A stretch of DNA of 64,000 nt from Eremophila alpestris peregrina (lineage: Eukaryota; Chordata; Aves; Passeriformes; Alaudidae), in NCBI GenBank assembly GCA_009792885.1, contig WMCF01000088.1:1222642-1286641 (forward strand). Reading direction: 5' to 3'. Positions within the stretch are counted from its first letter, which is position 1. Each line of letters opens with the position of its first letter. Of this stretch, positions 44,501 to 58,100 are shown piece by piece. The position numbers and the translations under genes are program-made. The notes beneath the pieces are model-generated. The model ran no database searches. It was not told where the DNA came from and saw only the letters and a program-made list of their open reading frames with translations.

Positions 44501-47500
44501 AAATTCTGTAGAAAATGGGAGAGAAGGCTGAGCCACTGCTCTGTGTAGTATCAAGACCTGTTACCAGCCCAGGTGAGGAGCCTGTGCCACAGTGTGTTGT
44601 CCCTTCAGTAGGTTAGTGGATGCTTGTTTGGAGTCCAGGCAGCTGGCTGCTGTATCCCAATGGAAGCAAGCAGGGCTGGACTATCACTGAGAAGCAATGA
44701 ATATGACAGATATGGCTCTGGGTTAGGTGACCAGAGGATCAGTTTTTTTCCAAACTCTGGTCACTGTAGGGGAGTCCCTTCATGTTTCTGCGTTTTTGTT
44801 TTGTTTTTTTTCCCTCTTGCCTTTTATTGTCTGAATCACAGAAGCCGTAGATCACTTAGGATGGAGACTTGCATGGTACATCTTAGCCTTTGTCAAAAGT
44901 AGGATTTTTTTACAATATCTTCTTTGCTTAGGGGTTATTTTGCATTTAATTTTTGCAGCCCCACAATGAGACGCATTCAGGAGTACCTTAATACCAGTGC
45001 AGCTTTATTTCCTGTCCTGCACAGGAATAATTGTGGTGGTCCTAAAGTACCCTGTTGTGGTGTGATTTCATTAGAGCAACCACGGAATTTTAACTCTTCC
45101 CACACCACTGAGCACTGCCAGGTCTGTGTGTGGATGAACCCTTATTCACACTGCCCAGCAAAATGTGCCCTTGATCTGAAGCCAGGTCTACATTACCAGC
45201 TTCTGCTGGCACTGCTGTGTCAGCCTGTGGCTTTGAAGAACTGTAATCCCTCACAGGCAGAGAGGTGCTGGCAGAAGCTCCTGCTCTGAGCCTGGCCCTG
45301 GCTGACAGGGTCACCTGCAAGTGCTGTTACAGGTGTTACATTGGAAAATACTGTAAAACAGCAGATATGCTGTTCCTGGAAAAGCATGGGCTTGATTGAT
45401 CTCCCTCATTTCTGTGCTGATAGGTCATGTGAACTTCTATGAATTAAAATGTCTTTTTTGGTTTTTTTTAACTGACTTTTGCTTTTTAAAAGATATTTTA
45501 AAAAACCTTTTGAGTTTGGGGGTTTATTCCTGTAACGCTGTGTGGCCAAGGCATAGGCCCACAGAGGTAGTGGGCTCTGCATGCATTGTCTGAACTCATT
45601 TAACTCATGGTTTCTCTGTGTTTATCCTGTGCAGAGAGGTCACAGGGCTTGTGGTCTTCCCTTTGGTGCAGCTCAGGTTGGTGGTCAGGTCCCTGTGTCC
45701 TCTCAGCTATGGAGGGAGGTCATACCTAGGGCCAAACCATGCTCCCACCCCCAGTGTGGATGGTGCGAATGTCTGTGTCTACCAGCTGGTAGTGAGAAAA
45801 AAAAAAAAGAGTTGAAGTGCATCATTCTCCTACACAGGTAGGAGCCCCTCTTCTTAGCAGACTGTGGGTTTTACACAAGGCAAGAGCCAAGGAATCTGAT
45901 TCATTTCAGACCTGTCTGCTGTCCCCACCATGGTTTCATGTTACTTGGAGAAGCTGCACAGACTCTTTTTTTCCAGCCTCTTTTCCTGCTGTGGTATGGG
46001 TACCTACCCCCTGTGAGTTTGCTCTGGGCACAGGTGTAGTCACTGCAGTAGGGGAGAGGGAAGGGGAAGATGAGTGTGAATATTCAAGTCTCTGGCTTGG
46101 GGAAGGCCTTTGGAGGACTCAGTGCTGCAGTCCACCCTGAGACTTCATGCAGTGGGGATGGAGGACCCAGCCACACCTTGGTGCTGCTGTTGTCAGGCCC
46201 TTTGTCCTGGCAGTTGGACATCCTGAAAATCCCTTCACCTTCTTGCCTGTCCCACCTATCATCTTTTTTCTTTCAAATCTGCTTCTGGTGTGAGGAGGTG
46301 AGGCAGGCTGTGTTTCCTCTCCAGATGATGTGAGAGCTGGGCAGGGCTTACGGGAGAGATGCTCCGTTGGCGGTTAAACCGCACACACGACAAAGCTCGA
46401 CATTCCGGTGGGGGCATCTTCTTGTTTATCCCCTCTGCTCCTCCACCTGAACAAAACAAGTGTCAGACTAAAGATATCTGTGCCATGACCTTCAGCATCA
46501 GGCCACAGTTTTCTCAGCTTCCTTTTAGTGATGTTTTCCTTGCATTTCCCCCCAGCCTCTAAAACCTCTCAGTTCCATCACAAGAAAGTGATGTCCTGTT
46601 TTTTCTCAAGGGGCATGTGTTCCCTGAGCCCTCTCATGTGGTGAGTGGCACAGAACACTGGCTGCAGAGCCCTGTGATATGCTCAAGCCCATGGTAATTT
46701 TTCTCATAATTACTCTTTGATTTGGGAATGCCTGTGTGCAGTTGTATGGGAATTCACACCTAGTCTTTCCTACACACCAACTCAGCTTTTGGGCATTTTA
46801 TGATTCTCTTTGCTAGCAAAATTGCTTTCTTTAGGTAATGATCTAGCATAAAACACAAACTGAGAGAATTTTTGGTAACTCTGTGCATCATTTAAACTTC
46901 AGCAGTGTGAATTAAATACCTGCTTTAGTCCAAGGAGCAGCAAACAGGATGGTGTGAATTCCCTTCTTTTGAAAATGAAAGAAGTTGTTTCTTTCTGTAT
47001 GAAAACAGCAAGTCTTTTTACCCAGAAGAGATACGGGGTTTATTCATTTAAGGAAGAGTAGCTATTCTCTTAAAGTTATGGATGGTTTCAAAGTTTTCCA
47101 GGAAAGAGTGGCAGTAGACTGAAGACCTTGTTCTGGTTAGCAGCCAGGTCTGTGATAGAGGGAGACAGCTCAGGTGAAAGAATAAAATGGCGTTTGGTTT
47201 TTAATCTTATTTCTTGGGAAATTGATCTCCTGCAGGGTTTGCCTTGTCGAGATAACGGCCCCTGAAGGAGGATAAATCATATTAATTAGCAGTTTTGCAT
47301 ACTGCTTTTAATTGTCCATTCCTAGGTACAGGCTTTGTACTGCACATGTGCTGTTGTGGTGAGGGGCCTCTCTCCTGCAGGGATCTGGCACCACTGCAGA
47401 GTCTGCCTGAGTATAGAAATACTTCAGAATGCACCATCGGGCCTTAAATTTACTCAGTGCCTTAATCCTCATCACCTTTCAGATTTAGGCATGTCCTAAA

Positions 47501-50500
47501 TGTAGTTGTAAGTAATAGTTTTACGGTTTAATCTCCCAAAATTGGGTCAACCTTACCAGTTGTTTTGACCTTGTTACCAGCACAGGTAGTTCCTGGGTGA
47601 GTCTAAGACATCTCCCTGCAGCTGTGTGGAACAGTCTGGGGTTATCAGCTTTACTTGAAACCCCGTTTGAAATTTTCCCCTACCTTAAATACACAGACCT
47701 CTCTCTCTGTCACTGTAGGGTATTATCCTTTGGATAATCTGGTCTTCTAGAGAGTAATATAACAGTAGCTCCTTGTTATATCACACTTTTTCAGTTTTAA
47801 GAGCTTTACAAAGGATACCAGTTGAAGAGATACAAATGAGTGGATAAAATTTTAGGCTGAAGAGGTGGAGAGAAAGTAGGGAAATAATCTTAGTAAGAAT
47901 TCAGCTCCAGTAGGTGGGAGGCAGTCAGCTTCATAATTTGTGGATGTGGCTGCAAATTGTCAGAGTATAGGTAGTTCTCAAGAGTTCAGAAGAATGATGT
48001 GCTAGTTGTGTATTTAAGGGTCAAGTTGTGTGTGACGTTAGCAGACTCTGGGAGCTCTGTGAATTTATTCTTGGCTTTCTTTTATATTTGTATTCTACAA
48101 ATTGCACCATTTATTTTTCCAAAATCCTGCATATGAATCCCAGAGTGTTCTCATAGTCTGAATGCTCTGACCCATCAGCTGCCCCCAAATTACCTAATAT
48201 CACATAGGGAAGGTTGGCAGCCAAAGAAAAAGATAGGAAAATGTGTCCAGCCCTGGTTTCTGACAAGCCTGTACATGTGCAGTGTAGTAATACAAATGCA
48301 CTTAGAGAGGGTTTCACTCACATACAACAGAGAAGTACAGGCTTGAAAAATACTAGGAAAGTGCAATTGTTATGAAACGAGGAAGCCAGAAAGAGTAGAA
48401 AGAAGTGTGTGAGTTGTGTCTCTGCTGAAGGAAAAACTATTAAGTGCCGCCCTTTTCAAATGTCAAATGCACGGGAAAAAGTTGTTGAAAGCCGGTCTCT
48501 GCTAAGTTTGCTGCTTGCAAAACCTACTTTTTTGTGAGATGTTTGTACAAAATCACCTCTCTGGTCTGCCTGAGAGACCAGACATGACTCAGGCTATCAG
48601 CATGTAACATGGTTTCAGCTTGCTGTCTTACTGCTCTTGGTCTAAAATGCTGTAAAGAAGTGTTTGCTTTTTTTTTCCTCACTTTTAAAGTGATTCATTC
48701 ATTTAATGTCATTAGCACTATTGTTACTTAAATTTACCTTCTGACTGGTAACCATTAAATATTTATAGAGAAATCAATAGTAGTGAGAATTATATAAATA
48801 TATATCACATATGTACTCAAAATCAAAGCAAACTGCTGTGCATTCCAGGAAATAATCTATACTGCTGCTCTGTAATGTTCTTCCTCATCCTCATGGCAGG
48901 ATGTTTTATCTGTGTCCCAGCTCACCCATTCCTGTCCCAGAACACTTTTCAACAGCCTAGAACAACAGAGCCTTAGGAAAAGAGTAGAAGAAGTGTTTTC
49001 ACTGTAGAAATGTGAATGATAATTGCCATGTAATTATCCAAGGTTAATGACTGAATCCAGGGAGATCCTTAGGTTTGATGTTACATCTGGTAGACCATGC
49101 TGCAGCCAGAGCCTGCTGTACCAGAAGAAAGGAATGGAACTGGCTGGAGGCAAACCCAGCCCTTCCCAGCATTTGGCAAGGGGAAAGTATTTTTGAGAGA
49201 AGGTGGTGATGTGGCCATGGAAGATGATGGTTTAAAACCATTTAAAAGCAATGCCTAATTGAAAAAAAAAAAAAATAGGACAGGGCTTAAAATGGCTTTG
49301 AAGCCAGGCTTAAGTTCATTGGAGGGGAATAGACAAAGGTGTGAGACAGACAGCACAGCCAATGTGCATAGGGCAGTTTATTCTTCATTTTGGGTCCCTG
49401 CAGCACTTTCTTGTGCAACTATAGGTGGAATAAATCTTTGTAGACCATCAAAGAGATGACCTTAATGAATTGTTCTGGCCAGGTGTTTTGGAAGGGGGAA
49501 AGCTTCCTTATGAGTCAGTGGTGAAACTTCCAATTTTTTAATTATGACTGTAGTTTATAATAATAATTCTAATTATATATATCAACAGTTTAACCTACTA
49601 TAATGTAAAATGGTAACATTTGCTGAGCTTTGGCTGCTTTCAGATGGTGAAAATGTGCTGGTGGTTGCTGGCTGGGATTCAGAAACATTTGTCAAAATTT
49701 TGCGTGCTATGTGAACAACAAAATTTTGTGTGGATTAAGCAATTATTAATTCTCTCCCATTATCCATCAGATAAAACTACAGCTAGCCCATTAACCAAAA
49801 TTAATTGTAAATAAAGCCGATCTGTTGTTGAGGAAACTAGTTAGAGTGGTAATTGGGTAATGATGATGCATTTAATTTCAGACTGCAGATTTAAAAGCTG
49901 CTCCTTTTGGCAGTGACAGAGCAAGGTGTTCTGAAATGAAGCAGAGTGCTTGTCACTGTCATTGTCCTCTTAATTAATGCCACCAGGACTGCCTGTGTTT
50001 TGAATCTAATTAGTGTCCCCTGCAGAGCACTTGGAAATGTCCTGAATCTGCTCACACTGGAGCCAGTGGCTAAAGTGTTCTGTGACCTCTGTGGGCACAG
50101 GAGACTGTGGAAGTGGTGGTGTGGGACACTGCACACTGCTGGCTTCCCTCCTGCAGCAGCACATCCTCGTGTCTGAGCTCTGGGAATAGTGGCTGTGCTT
50201 TGGGATTTGCTACTGACTTGCCATGGAGATGGATCTGGAGTTTCAGGCCAACAAAACTGAATTGTGACTCAACGTTTTAAAAATGATTGAGTGAGTAATT
50301 TTCCATGCAGTTTCATTACAGTATCTTTTGCCCCAAGGATTATTTACTGTAGAGTAACTTCCAGCATATTTTTGCTGCTGTTTGTAATGTTGAATTTTAA
50401 TAAGAAAGGACTTGCTTAAAGAGGATAATGTTTTTATCCCAAATTGCCCAGTTCTAATGGTAAAATTAGCATCACGAATAAAATCAGCAGTTGTACCTGC

Positions 50501-50651
50501 TAGCCTACATGCACAATTTTTTGATTATTTTTTACTCTCTTTTCAAAATGTATTAAATCCTATTACGAGATGAGCACAGTATGTTTGATTTTAGCCAACT
50601 GCCATTTCAGTCCTTAACAAAGAAATGGGCATTAGGTACAGAATAGATCAT
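38526..50651 (+). other. IKZF2: IKZF2 intron 3, first part, no exon recognised
   Basis: I looked for the next Helios exon (acidic SDEEC-type linker and then zinc-finger C..C..H..H patterns) and did not find it on the + strand. Simple repeats are minor: an ATT run at about 38846-38858 and a T run at 39950-39960. One CpG-rich patch lies at 46351-46407. A stretch at 47230-47345 has homeobox-like words. The rest is ordinary intronic DNA. Confidence 0.55.
46351..46407. other. Small CpG-rich patch in intron 3
   Basis: Seven CpG dinucleotides fall within 57 bases (at 46351, 46365, 46371, 46380, 46388, 46398 and 46406), while the kilobase around it has very few. The patch contains a GGTTAAACC palindrome. 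It may be a protected regulatory element or a recent insertion. Confidence 0.45.
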
Positions 50652-51072
50652 TCAGGAGGGCCACCAAGGGGATCAGAGGGATGGAGCACCTCTGCTATGA
50701 GGCCAGGCTGAGAGAATGGGATTGTCCAGCCAGGAGAGAAGGCTTTGGGATGACCTAATTGTGGTAAGAAAGATGGAGAGAGACTATTTCCAAGGCTCTG
50801 GAGTGACAGGAGAAGGGGTAATGGCTTCCCAGTGCCAGAGAGCAGGGTTGGGTTGAACATTAGGAAGAAATTCCTGACTGTGAGGGTGGGCAGGCCCTGG
50901 CACAGGGTGCCCAGAGCAGCTGTGGCTGCCCCTGGATCCCTGGAAGTGCCCAAGGCCAGGCTGGATGGAGCTTGGAGCAACCTGGGCTAGTGGAAGGTGT
51001 CCCTGCCCATGGAAGGGGGTGGGATCAGGTGGGTTTTAAGGTCTCTTCCAACCCAAACCATTCTATGATTCT
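50652..51072 (+). mobile_element. CR1 LINE 3' fragment in IKZF2 intron 3
   Basis: This is a well-preserved CR1 3' end. It starts near 'ggagggccaccaaggggatc' and runs through 'tggagcacctctgctatgagg', 'gaacattaggaagaaattc', 'gcccagagcagctgtgg' and 'gtggaaggtgtccctgccc' to the exact tail ATTCTATGATTCT. The low divergence suggests it is one of the youngest CR1 copies in the window. It is in the sense orientation of the host gene. Confidence 0.93.
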
Positions 51073-54000
51073 CCTTGTCCCATCATTTGTAATCACTCTA
51101 CTGATTCTTTTTTTTTCCTTCCGACTTGGTTTAGAGGGAATTACAGAATTAAAGCATTGACTTAATCTTTAATGTTCCTACTTCCCAGACTTGAAAGGAA
51201 TGTAGAATAAATACATTTTACCTATTTTATTTTTAACTTTTTCTCCAGGAGGTTTTTTTTTTTTTTCTCTCGTGCTTCCTGGTCCACAGGGAGAAAAACC
51301 CCACGAGCATGTTTTAGTTACATCACTAATATTAGAACTGAGTAATCGGGTGGCTTTGGCAGCAGTCTCGTTTATAAATTGTTGGTGAGCAGATGGCTCA
51401 CCAAGTTGGCATGCCAGCTCCAAACTTTCACAATCATGAGTCAAGTTTGAAATCTCAAAATTGCCTTACATACCATGAGGGTTTTGGGGTTTTTTTTTAT
51501 TTTTAATGCGTGTTTGTTTAATAAATGGAACTCTCAATGGGTCTTCTCGTTCCTCAGCTGTGTTTTGTACTGAAGCATGGCTTTTCAGCAATCTCTGGCT
51601 TTGGGAATGCCTTTTTTTTCTTAATTTAATAAAAGTGGAGACTTTTTTAGTCACTTTTCTGAAAATCTTGCTGCTAAGGAAAACTGATAAATGTCAGTGT
51701 AAGGGACATAAAAGTGAGACTTGTCAATCCTGGCTAATGTCAAACAGTTCAAATGATTGAGATCATTCACAAATGAACTTAAAACAATTTTTGGGTTGTA
51801 TGCACGAATATTTTTTAGGAATATTTTGCTGATATTTGTTACCCTGGATATGCAGTTCTGTGCCAATTAGTTTGTTTTCTGAGCGCAGGGCTTAAGTCAT
51901 TAGGCAGCATCCAGTACAAATGTTACAGTTTCAAATGCAAGAGTGGCTGTTTTCTGTAAGCAAAATGTAGCAATAAGGAAACTGGGCCGAGCAAGAGTGC
52001 TCAGAAATTCTCCCTGTGAACACAGTGAAGTTCCAAAAGGGTCACATCTTGATCCACTTGAGAATTTGGACTGATATTACTGGAAGGATTTCTGCTTTTT
52101 TCTTTTTCTTGTTCCTTTTCAAGCGATTCCTTAAAGTAAAATTAATATGCTATATGTGGGTTATAATGCATTGTGGGACCTGTTATGGAATGATAATTAG
52201 ACCTTATTTCTAAATGATTCCACACAAAGTGTGCTGTTGTAAATGCTAAACAACTGTGTTTCATCCATAATCATGTAATTGGTGTGTGCAGCTAATTAGT
52301 GTGTGTTCAATTTAGGCCCAGATTTTTTGGAAATGTCTCCTGTTCTGGTCCTGATTTAGCAAAGCTCTTAAACAGATGATTAACTTCCATTGGCTTTAAT
52401 AGGACTTAAGCACATTCTTAATCAGGGCCATTGTGTCAAATCATGTCTCTTGGTGACAATCAGAACAACCTGTCAGAGCTGCAGTATAAATATCTGTAGG
52501 TCCTTCTTAAATTTAAACTAATCATTTCTTTAATTTGTGAAGCATTTTGTTTCAGTCTGAAACTCTGTGTAGGTATATTTCTCTCTCTCTCTTTTTAAGC
52601 AAATGGTTATTGTCACAACCTAATTGTATGTGTAAAGTTTAAAGATTTTAACTAGCTTGGCAGGCTGTTTACATCAAATCTGTTCAATACACCTTTGAGA
52701 TGGAGAAGAAGAAAATAGGCATCTGAGAGTGCCTCACTGGAATATAAATGTCAGTGCTGATAGATATCTATGGTAGAGAATTTGTGTGGGAGAAATAATT
52801 TAGCAATAAAATAGGTCAAATTAATTTTTATGCTGAAGGGGATACCTTACAATAACCATTTTGTAATTTTATGTTTGACAGTTTGCTCTGCATTATGTGG
52901 ATAGGTGGAGATGAGATAATGTAATCCATTTCCAGTTGTAAACAAGATTGTTTTAAGAGCTGCAGTAGTAAGATGCATGTTGGCTGACTTTAAGCTGAAA
53001 GGTAATTGCCTCTGAATATTAATGTGCATGTGGGGATTTTGTTTTTAATTCTGGGATTTCATCTTTGCCCTGTAGCAGCTCTGAAGAGGCCCTTGTTTTC
53101 CCAAACCCCACTTTGCTGCTAATTGAAGCTGATGGCAAGTGTTGAATTTTGGGTCCTTTGCTTGTATTTTATGTGGCTTGTGTTCCTTGGAGAATGCTGC
53201 ATTCTTTTTTTATGTTATGTTTTTTTGTTAACCACCTTTCAAGTTGAGGATTTTTGGAGACACTCTTGCTGCCCTACAGCAGCTATAAGTAGTTCCTGGG
53301 ACAGAGGAGGAAGGATGGAATTGTAGGTTATGGAAAAGGGGAGAAGTTGCTGCACTAATTAAATTGGGGCCTCTTAGAGAAATGAGAGTTCAGGTGCTGA
53401 TCCTGTGCCCTGTAGCTGGCAAGCTTTCTCATGAGTAGTTTAAGACCTATCCAAAGCCCACTGCACTCTGTGGGAGATTCTCTAATTCCACACACTTGTG
53501 GAGCAGACCCCTATCACGAGGGCAAGCTGTAGGCAGTGACAAGCTTAGTCTGGGGGAGCATCACCTGGCTGCATCTGTATTTGAAATTGTTTTAGGCATG
53601 GAAGGCTGCAGCCAGATCACAAGCAAGCTGTACCTCAGCTTTCCATTTAAATTCCAGCCCTTGGCTTGCACAAGCTGTTCCATTAGCAGTGAGGCTCAGC
53701 CCTGGGAGCAGCAGGATTGGTGTTGAGCTGGGTGTAACTGCAGCCCTGCTCTGGGGCAAACTGCAGCTGAGCAGTGCTGCAGGAGCTTGGCAGTCTGCTC
53801 TGTGCAGGGTTTTAACCTGCACATGTTCTCATGGCACTGGGTGTGTGGGCTGTCATTAGTTAGGACTGTTTAAAGGCCTTATAACTGGCAGGTGCCCCAG
53901 ATGCCCTTCTAGCTGAGATGGCTATTCCTAAGGCAAGCATTCAAAGCAGAGTTCAGCATTCCTTGTTCTCTGGGGCAATGCCAGCATTTTCTTCTGAAAA

Positions 54001-54849
54001 AGAAAAACCAAATAACAAAAAGGGGTATTTTTAGCTTGGATCGATTTGCTGATCCAGTTTAGTGCATGGTCTCACACAGTGAGAGGGTGGTGTCTGAGCA
54101 GGGATGGGAGCTGCTGGCTCTGTTTGTGCAGAGGAAAAGGCACTCTGAGCTGTGCTGATACCTCGCACAGGCCATCAACTGTGTGGTCTACGAGGCAGGC
54201 AGTTGGCTTTTCTGCAGCCTCTGACCCAGTGCACAGGGTGCTTGCCTCTTGCAGAGGCATGGGGCCAGCAGCTCAGAGGTGCTGGGTTCACCACCAGCCC
54301 TTTTGCAGGCTGCCTTTAGCTCACAGCTCACATTTGGACTGTAACCTCATATAACACCTTTAATTAACCAGTAGTGGTGGTGGTGTGAGTGGGAACCACT
54401 GAACAGACTTGAATCTTCCACATTCCTTGCACAAACCTTGGGGTATTGAGTTTTTTGGTTCAGAATGATTTTTAAATTTCCATGGTGCCCCGTCTCCAGT
54501 GATTTGGTCTGACACTTCCTGAAGTTAAGGGGAGCCTTGGTGGTATTTCAGTCATTTTTGCAAACATGATGCTGCTTGTAGCAAAGCTGTTCTATGGATG
54601 CCTTTGCTAAAAAATTACTTAGCTACAGAAACATTTGACTGTAGGCTGGTAAGCAGAAAAAGTGAGGGTGTGTGGGTTTGTGAATGTATGTTGCCCATTA
54701 AGGAGTCTCACTCAATGCTGGGTGCTTCATTACAATGAGAAAAATAGCATTAAAAGATTCTAATAACCAATTAACTTGTTCACTAATGGATCAGGCACTG
54801 TCTTAAGGGCAGTAGTTTAAAAGAGCCCGTTTAATGAAAGTTGACTGCA

Positions 54850-55160
54850 GGTATGTCCTGTGGCTATTACAAACTTTGTTTTATAATAGCATGTATTTTT
54901 CAGCAGCTCCTTGCATGCCGTAATGTGGTTGGAGTGGGAGAAATTAGAAAACTGACCATTTCCCGGCAGATAGCGATAAGTTTCTCCTCAGTCAGAATGC
55001 TCTATGCACTGTGATAGGTTTATAATTATTATCCAAAGATTGATGTTTTTGGGGGGGAGTGTAAATTTGCGCAGCAGTAATCCATTAAGAAATCAATAAT
55101 CGTTCCATCCTGAAATGCAGTTTCTTCTACAACATTATAAATACACACCAAAGATTTGAA
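54850..55160. promoter_or_regulatory. Candidate intronic regulatory block with clustered GATA motifs
   Basis: GATA words occur at 54969, 54975 (GATAAG), 55013 and, on the other strand, at about 55029 (TTATC), that is four within 65 bases. The flanks carry TAATCC, ATCAATAATCG and TTTATAATTATTATCC words. The density of such words and the lack of simple repeats suggest conserved noncoding DNA, but I cannot check conservation here. Confidence 0.35.
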
Positions 55161-58100
55161 ACTCTGCCGGTTTCCCCTTCTCCACCCCCCCTTCTCCTGC
55201 TTCCCTGAACTCCAAGTTCAGTGCCCTTTGTTGTGATGGAGAAGCAGTTCTGTGGTGGGACTCTTCTGTCAGGAGAAACAAGGCTGGTATTAGCAGGATC
55301 CTGAGAGCCAGTAATGCCTGTTAGTGTGAACTTTGCTTTCTCACCTAAAGTACCCTTTTTATCTTTGGGAAATTCTCCCTCTCCTCTGCCGGGGTTTCAT
55401 CCCTGCTAGATGGGCATGATGAAGATTCATGCCTTGTTCCTCTGCAGAGAACAGTGGAGAGGAAGTGTTATACAAGTGCAAAGGGGTTGTATGTGTACAT
55501 TTCCTTTTCCTCACTCCTCCTCGTTTAGACTTGGTTCTTCATGTAACAGTTCGGGGGTTTGGCTATCAGAGACCAGCACATCCTGCAGGACTTCCCTTTC
55601 TGCTCTGAATTCTCCCTAGCTGGGCAAACACATTTTTGAGTTGCTGCAATAAGTTATCCCCTGATGTAGAGAGCTGGAAACATACTTTATCTAGGAGTGA
55701 AGGTGATTATAACTGATAAATAGTATCTGAGCAAAGAGTGAGAGTAGTATTTATGTTTCTTTGTGGAGGAATAAATTATCTGGAGTGAGGTGCTGGATCA
55801 GGCTGGTTTTGATCTTGCAAGGGAAACTGGATGGAGCAGGGAGATGCTATTGCTGTAGCAAGAGCCACAAAACATGGAGTACATCTAATATTACATTTCC
55901 ATGTCTTTTACTTTTATTATTGCTCTACTTTCTTTTTGTTAGAGCTGGTTGAAAAATAATTTCTAGTAAAAAAAATTTCCTTTTGCCATTTCAGTTTGAA
56001 TTACTATTATTTTTAGCCAGCTCTGCTGTTGGTTGAAAAAAAGGGGCATTTGTTAATGACAGAGTTGTTTATTACATGTTGTTTCAGCCTAGTTCCCTTT
56101 TCTCATCTGCCCCCAAAAAAGCATGTTTGGCTTGGTATAGTTAACTCAGATATGCCTTTACCTGCTCTGAGAATATTGTCATCCAATTCATGGATGGTCA
56201 CCAGCCTCTTCAGCTTTGAGAGGGAGGAAAAACAATCTTCAGATGTATCTTTACTTTTGAGAATCTCAGGTTATGTCCAGTGGTCTAACAAGTGTAAGAT
56301 GTGAGTTTGGGGTGTGATTTGGTACGTGTGCCTTGGCTTATTTGGGAATACATACCCACATGGGTAGAATCATTCATGTGTTTTAGTCTTTGCACATAGG
56401 GAGTGTGGGTGAGCTGGCGATGAACCAAACTGGACACTGAGAAGCCAAACACTGATCCTCACCTCTGTAGTTGCTCTAGAATAATCCAAGGCCATTGCCA
56501 TGGTAAATTCTCTCACTGTGATCCTGTATGGAAAGAGCTTTCACACATGGCTTGTCTGTGGGGACACTTGCCTTTCAATGGTTCTCACTGGAAGGTGCAG
56601 AAGTCGGATCCTAATAGGAAAAGACCCAGATGCCAGCAAAAGAAAGATCTTGTCAATTGTGGTAGGTTTTCATTCAGCATTGACTTCTTGTCTGGTGAAT
56701 TGAAGTTTTTTTCCTTAAGGCCATGAGCCCTGTACTGGGTATTTTGAATAAAGAATAATTCTTCATTTACCTTAACCTGTCCCTCTTGCTCAGATGCTGG
56801 TAGCATATGAGTTTAGCAAGGACTAACACTTTATGGGTTTTGACTCTTCTTAATTCAATACCTTGTAACAGGCTTCACTTCTTTGGTCTTCATACTGATT
56901 TATGGCTTTTATACATCACTAACACTTCATTTTGAAAATACCTTTTTTTTTCTCCCTCCTCTCTGATCAACTTGTGATACAGAAGCAGCAGCTGATTGAC
57001 AGCTGATTTTTCTGCAATGGTTTGCTGAAGAGTTCATGCCAATGACATTTTCAGTGAAATAGGAAGACTTTATCACATCTTTTTGTTTTACCCATTACCT
57101 TTTTTTTCCAGTGGTTTTCAGAGCAGTGAGTGCTAAAAGCCCAGTATCAGCTCACAGGATGCTGAGTTTAACAGATAGGGCTTTATTAGCTCTTGGTTGC
57201 ATTTGTCTTTACTTCACAAGTCTCTATTTAGAATTACCTGTAAGTGGTTATTTTCCAGTGCGGTTTTCAAAGACAAACCACTTTTTTTTCTTATTGTTGT
57301 TGCTGCTGGTTTTTTTAACTTCTAAAAGCTCATCACCATGTATATAACTCTTGTGTCCACTGATAGCTTGAGTGGCAAGTTACAGAAATTGGTGTAAGTG
57401 GCTTTTCGGAAAGAAAATTCTTCAAAGAGAAATATTTAACAAACCAAACAATTAAGAGATGCCATCTCAATCAATAAGTTAGAGTTAATTGGCTGTGTAC
57501 AAAGCATTTTTAAACAACTTCCCTGAAGAGTCTGTGTATTGAGCTTAGAGTGCCTTTCTAGTGAGGTTATTTTCAACGGCTGGTTTCTTTTAAAAAGTGC
57601 TCATTTTCAATATTTTCTTTTCTAATTTCCAGACTGAATGCTGTCTTGCATATGGGTCTCACTGAGTGAATTTAAGACTATTTAATAACAGCTTTTCATT
57701 TCTTCCTTTGTGTGTGTGTGTGCCCCCCAGGAGTGTCCCCTGTTCTAGTGACTGCAAACTGCTGGTCTAAAAACCAGTCAGCAGCTGCTCTCAGCCTGTG
57801 GGCAGTAACAGCACTTCAGATGTGCTGCATTCAGGTGTCTGTGTCACCTCATTTTTCTGTTTCTGTCAACTTTATCAAAGTCTCCCAAGTGCAGCACACT
57901 GACCACAAGCCACGTGTCGGGACCAACGGTCTTCAACTGATAGTTCAACTGCATGCTTGTGTCATAAACCCTACTGGAACTGAAAGGAAAAAAGAACTCC
58001 AGACCCCCTTATTAGTACCCTCAGTATGTCATGGATCCATTTTCAAGAGGGTATTTTATGCCAAGCCTTCAAAACCCTCTCCAGTGATGAACAGGCATCA

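Noticed and set aside
44485..44515. CR1-tail-like words (GACCTGTTCTAAAATTCTG)
   Set aside because: Only the last few words resemble CR1 and the sequence upstream does not follow it, so I did not call an element.
48560..48582. Perfect 8-bp inverted repeat TCTGGTCT / AGACCAGA with a 7-base loop
   Set aside because: Too short for a microRNA precursor, and hairpins of this size are common by chance.
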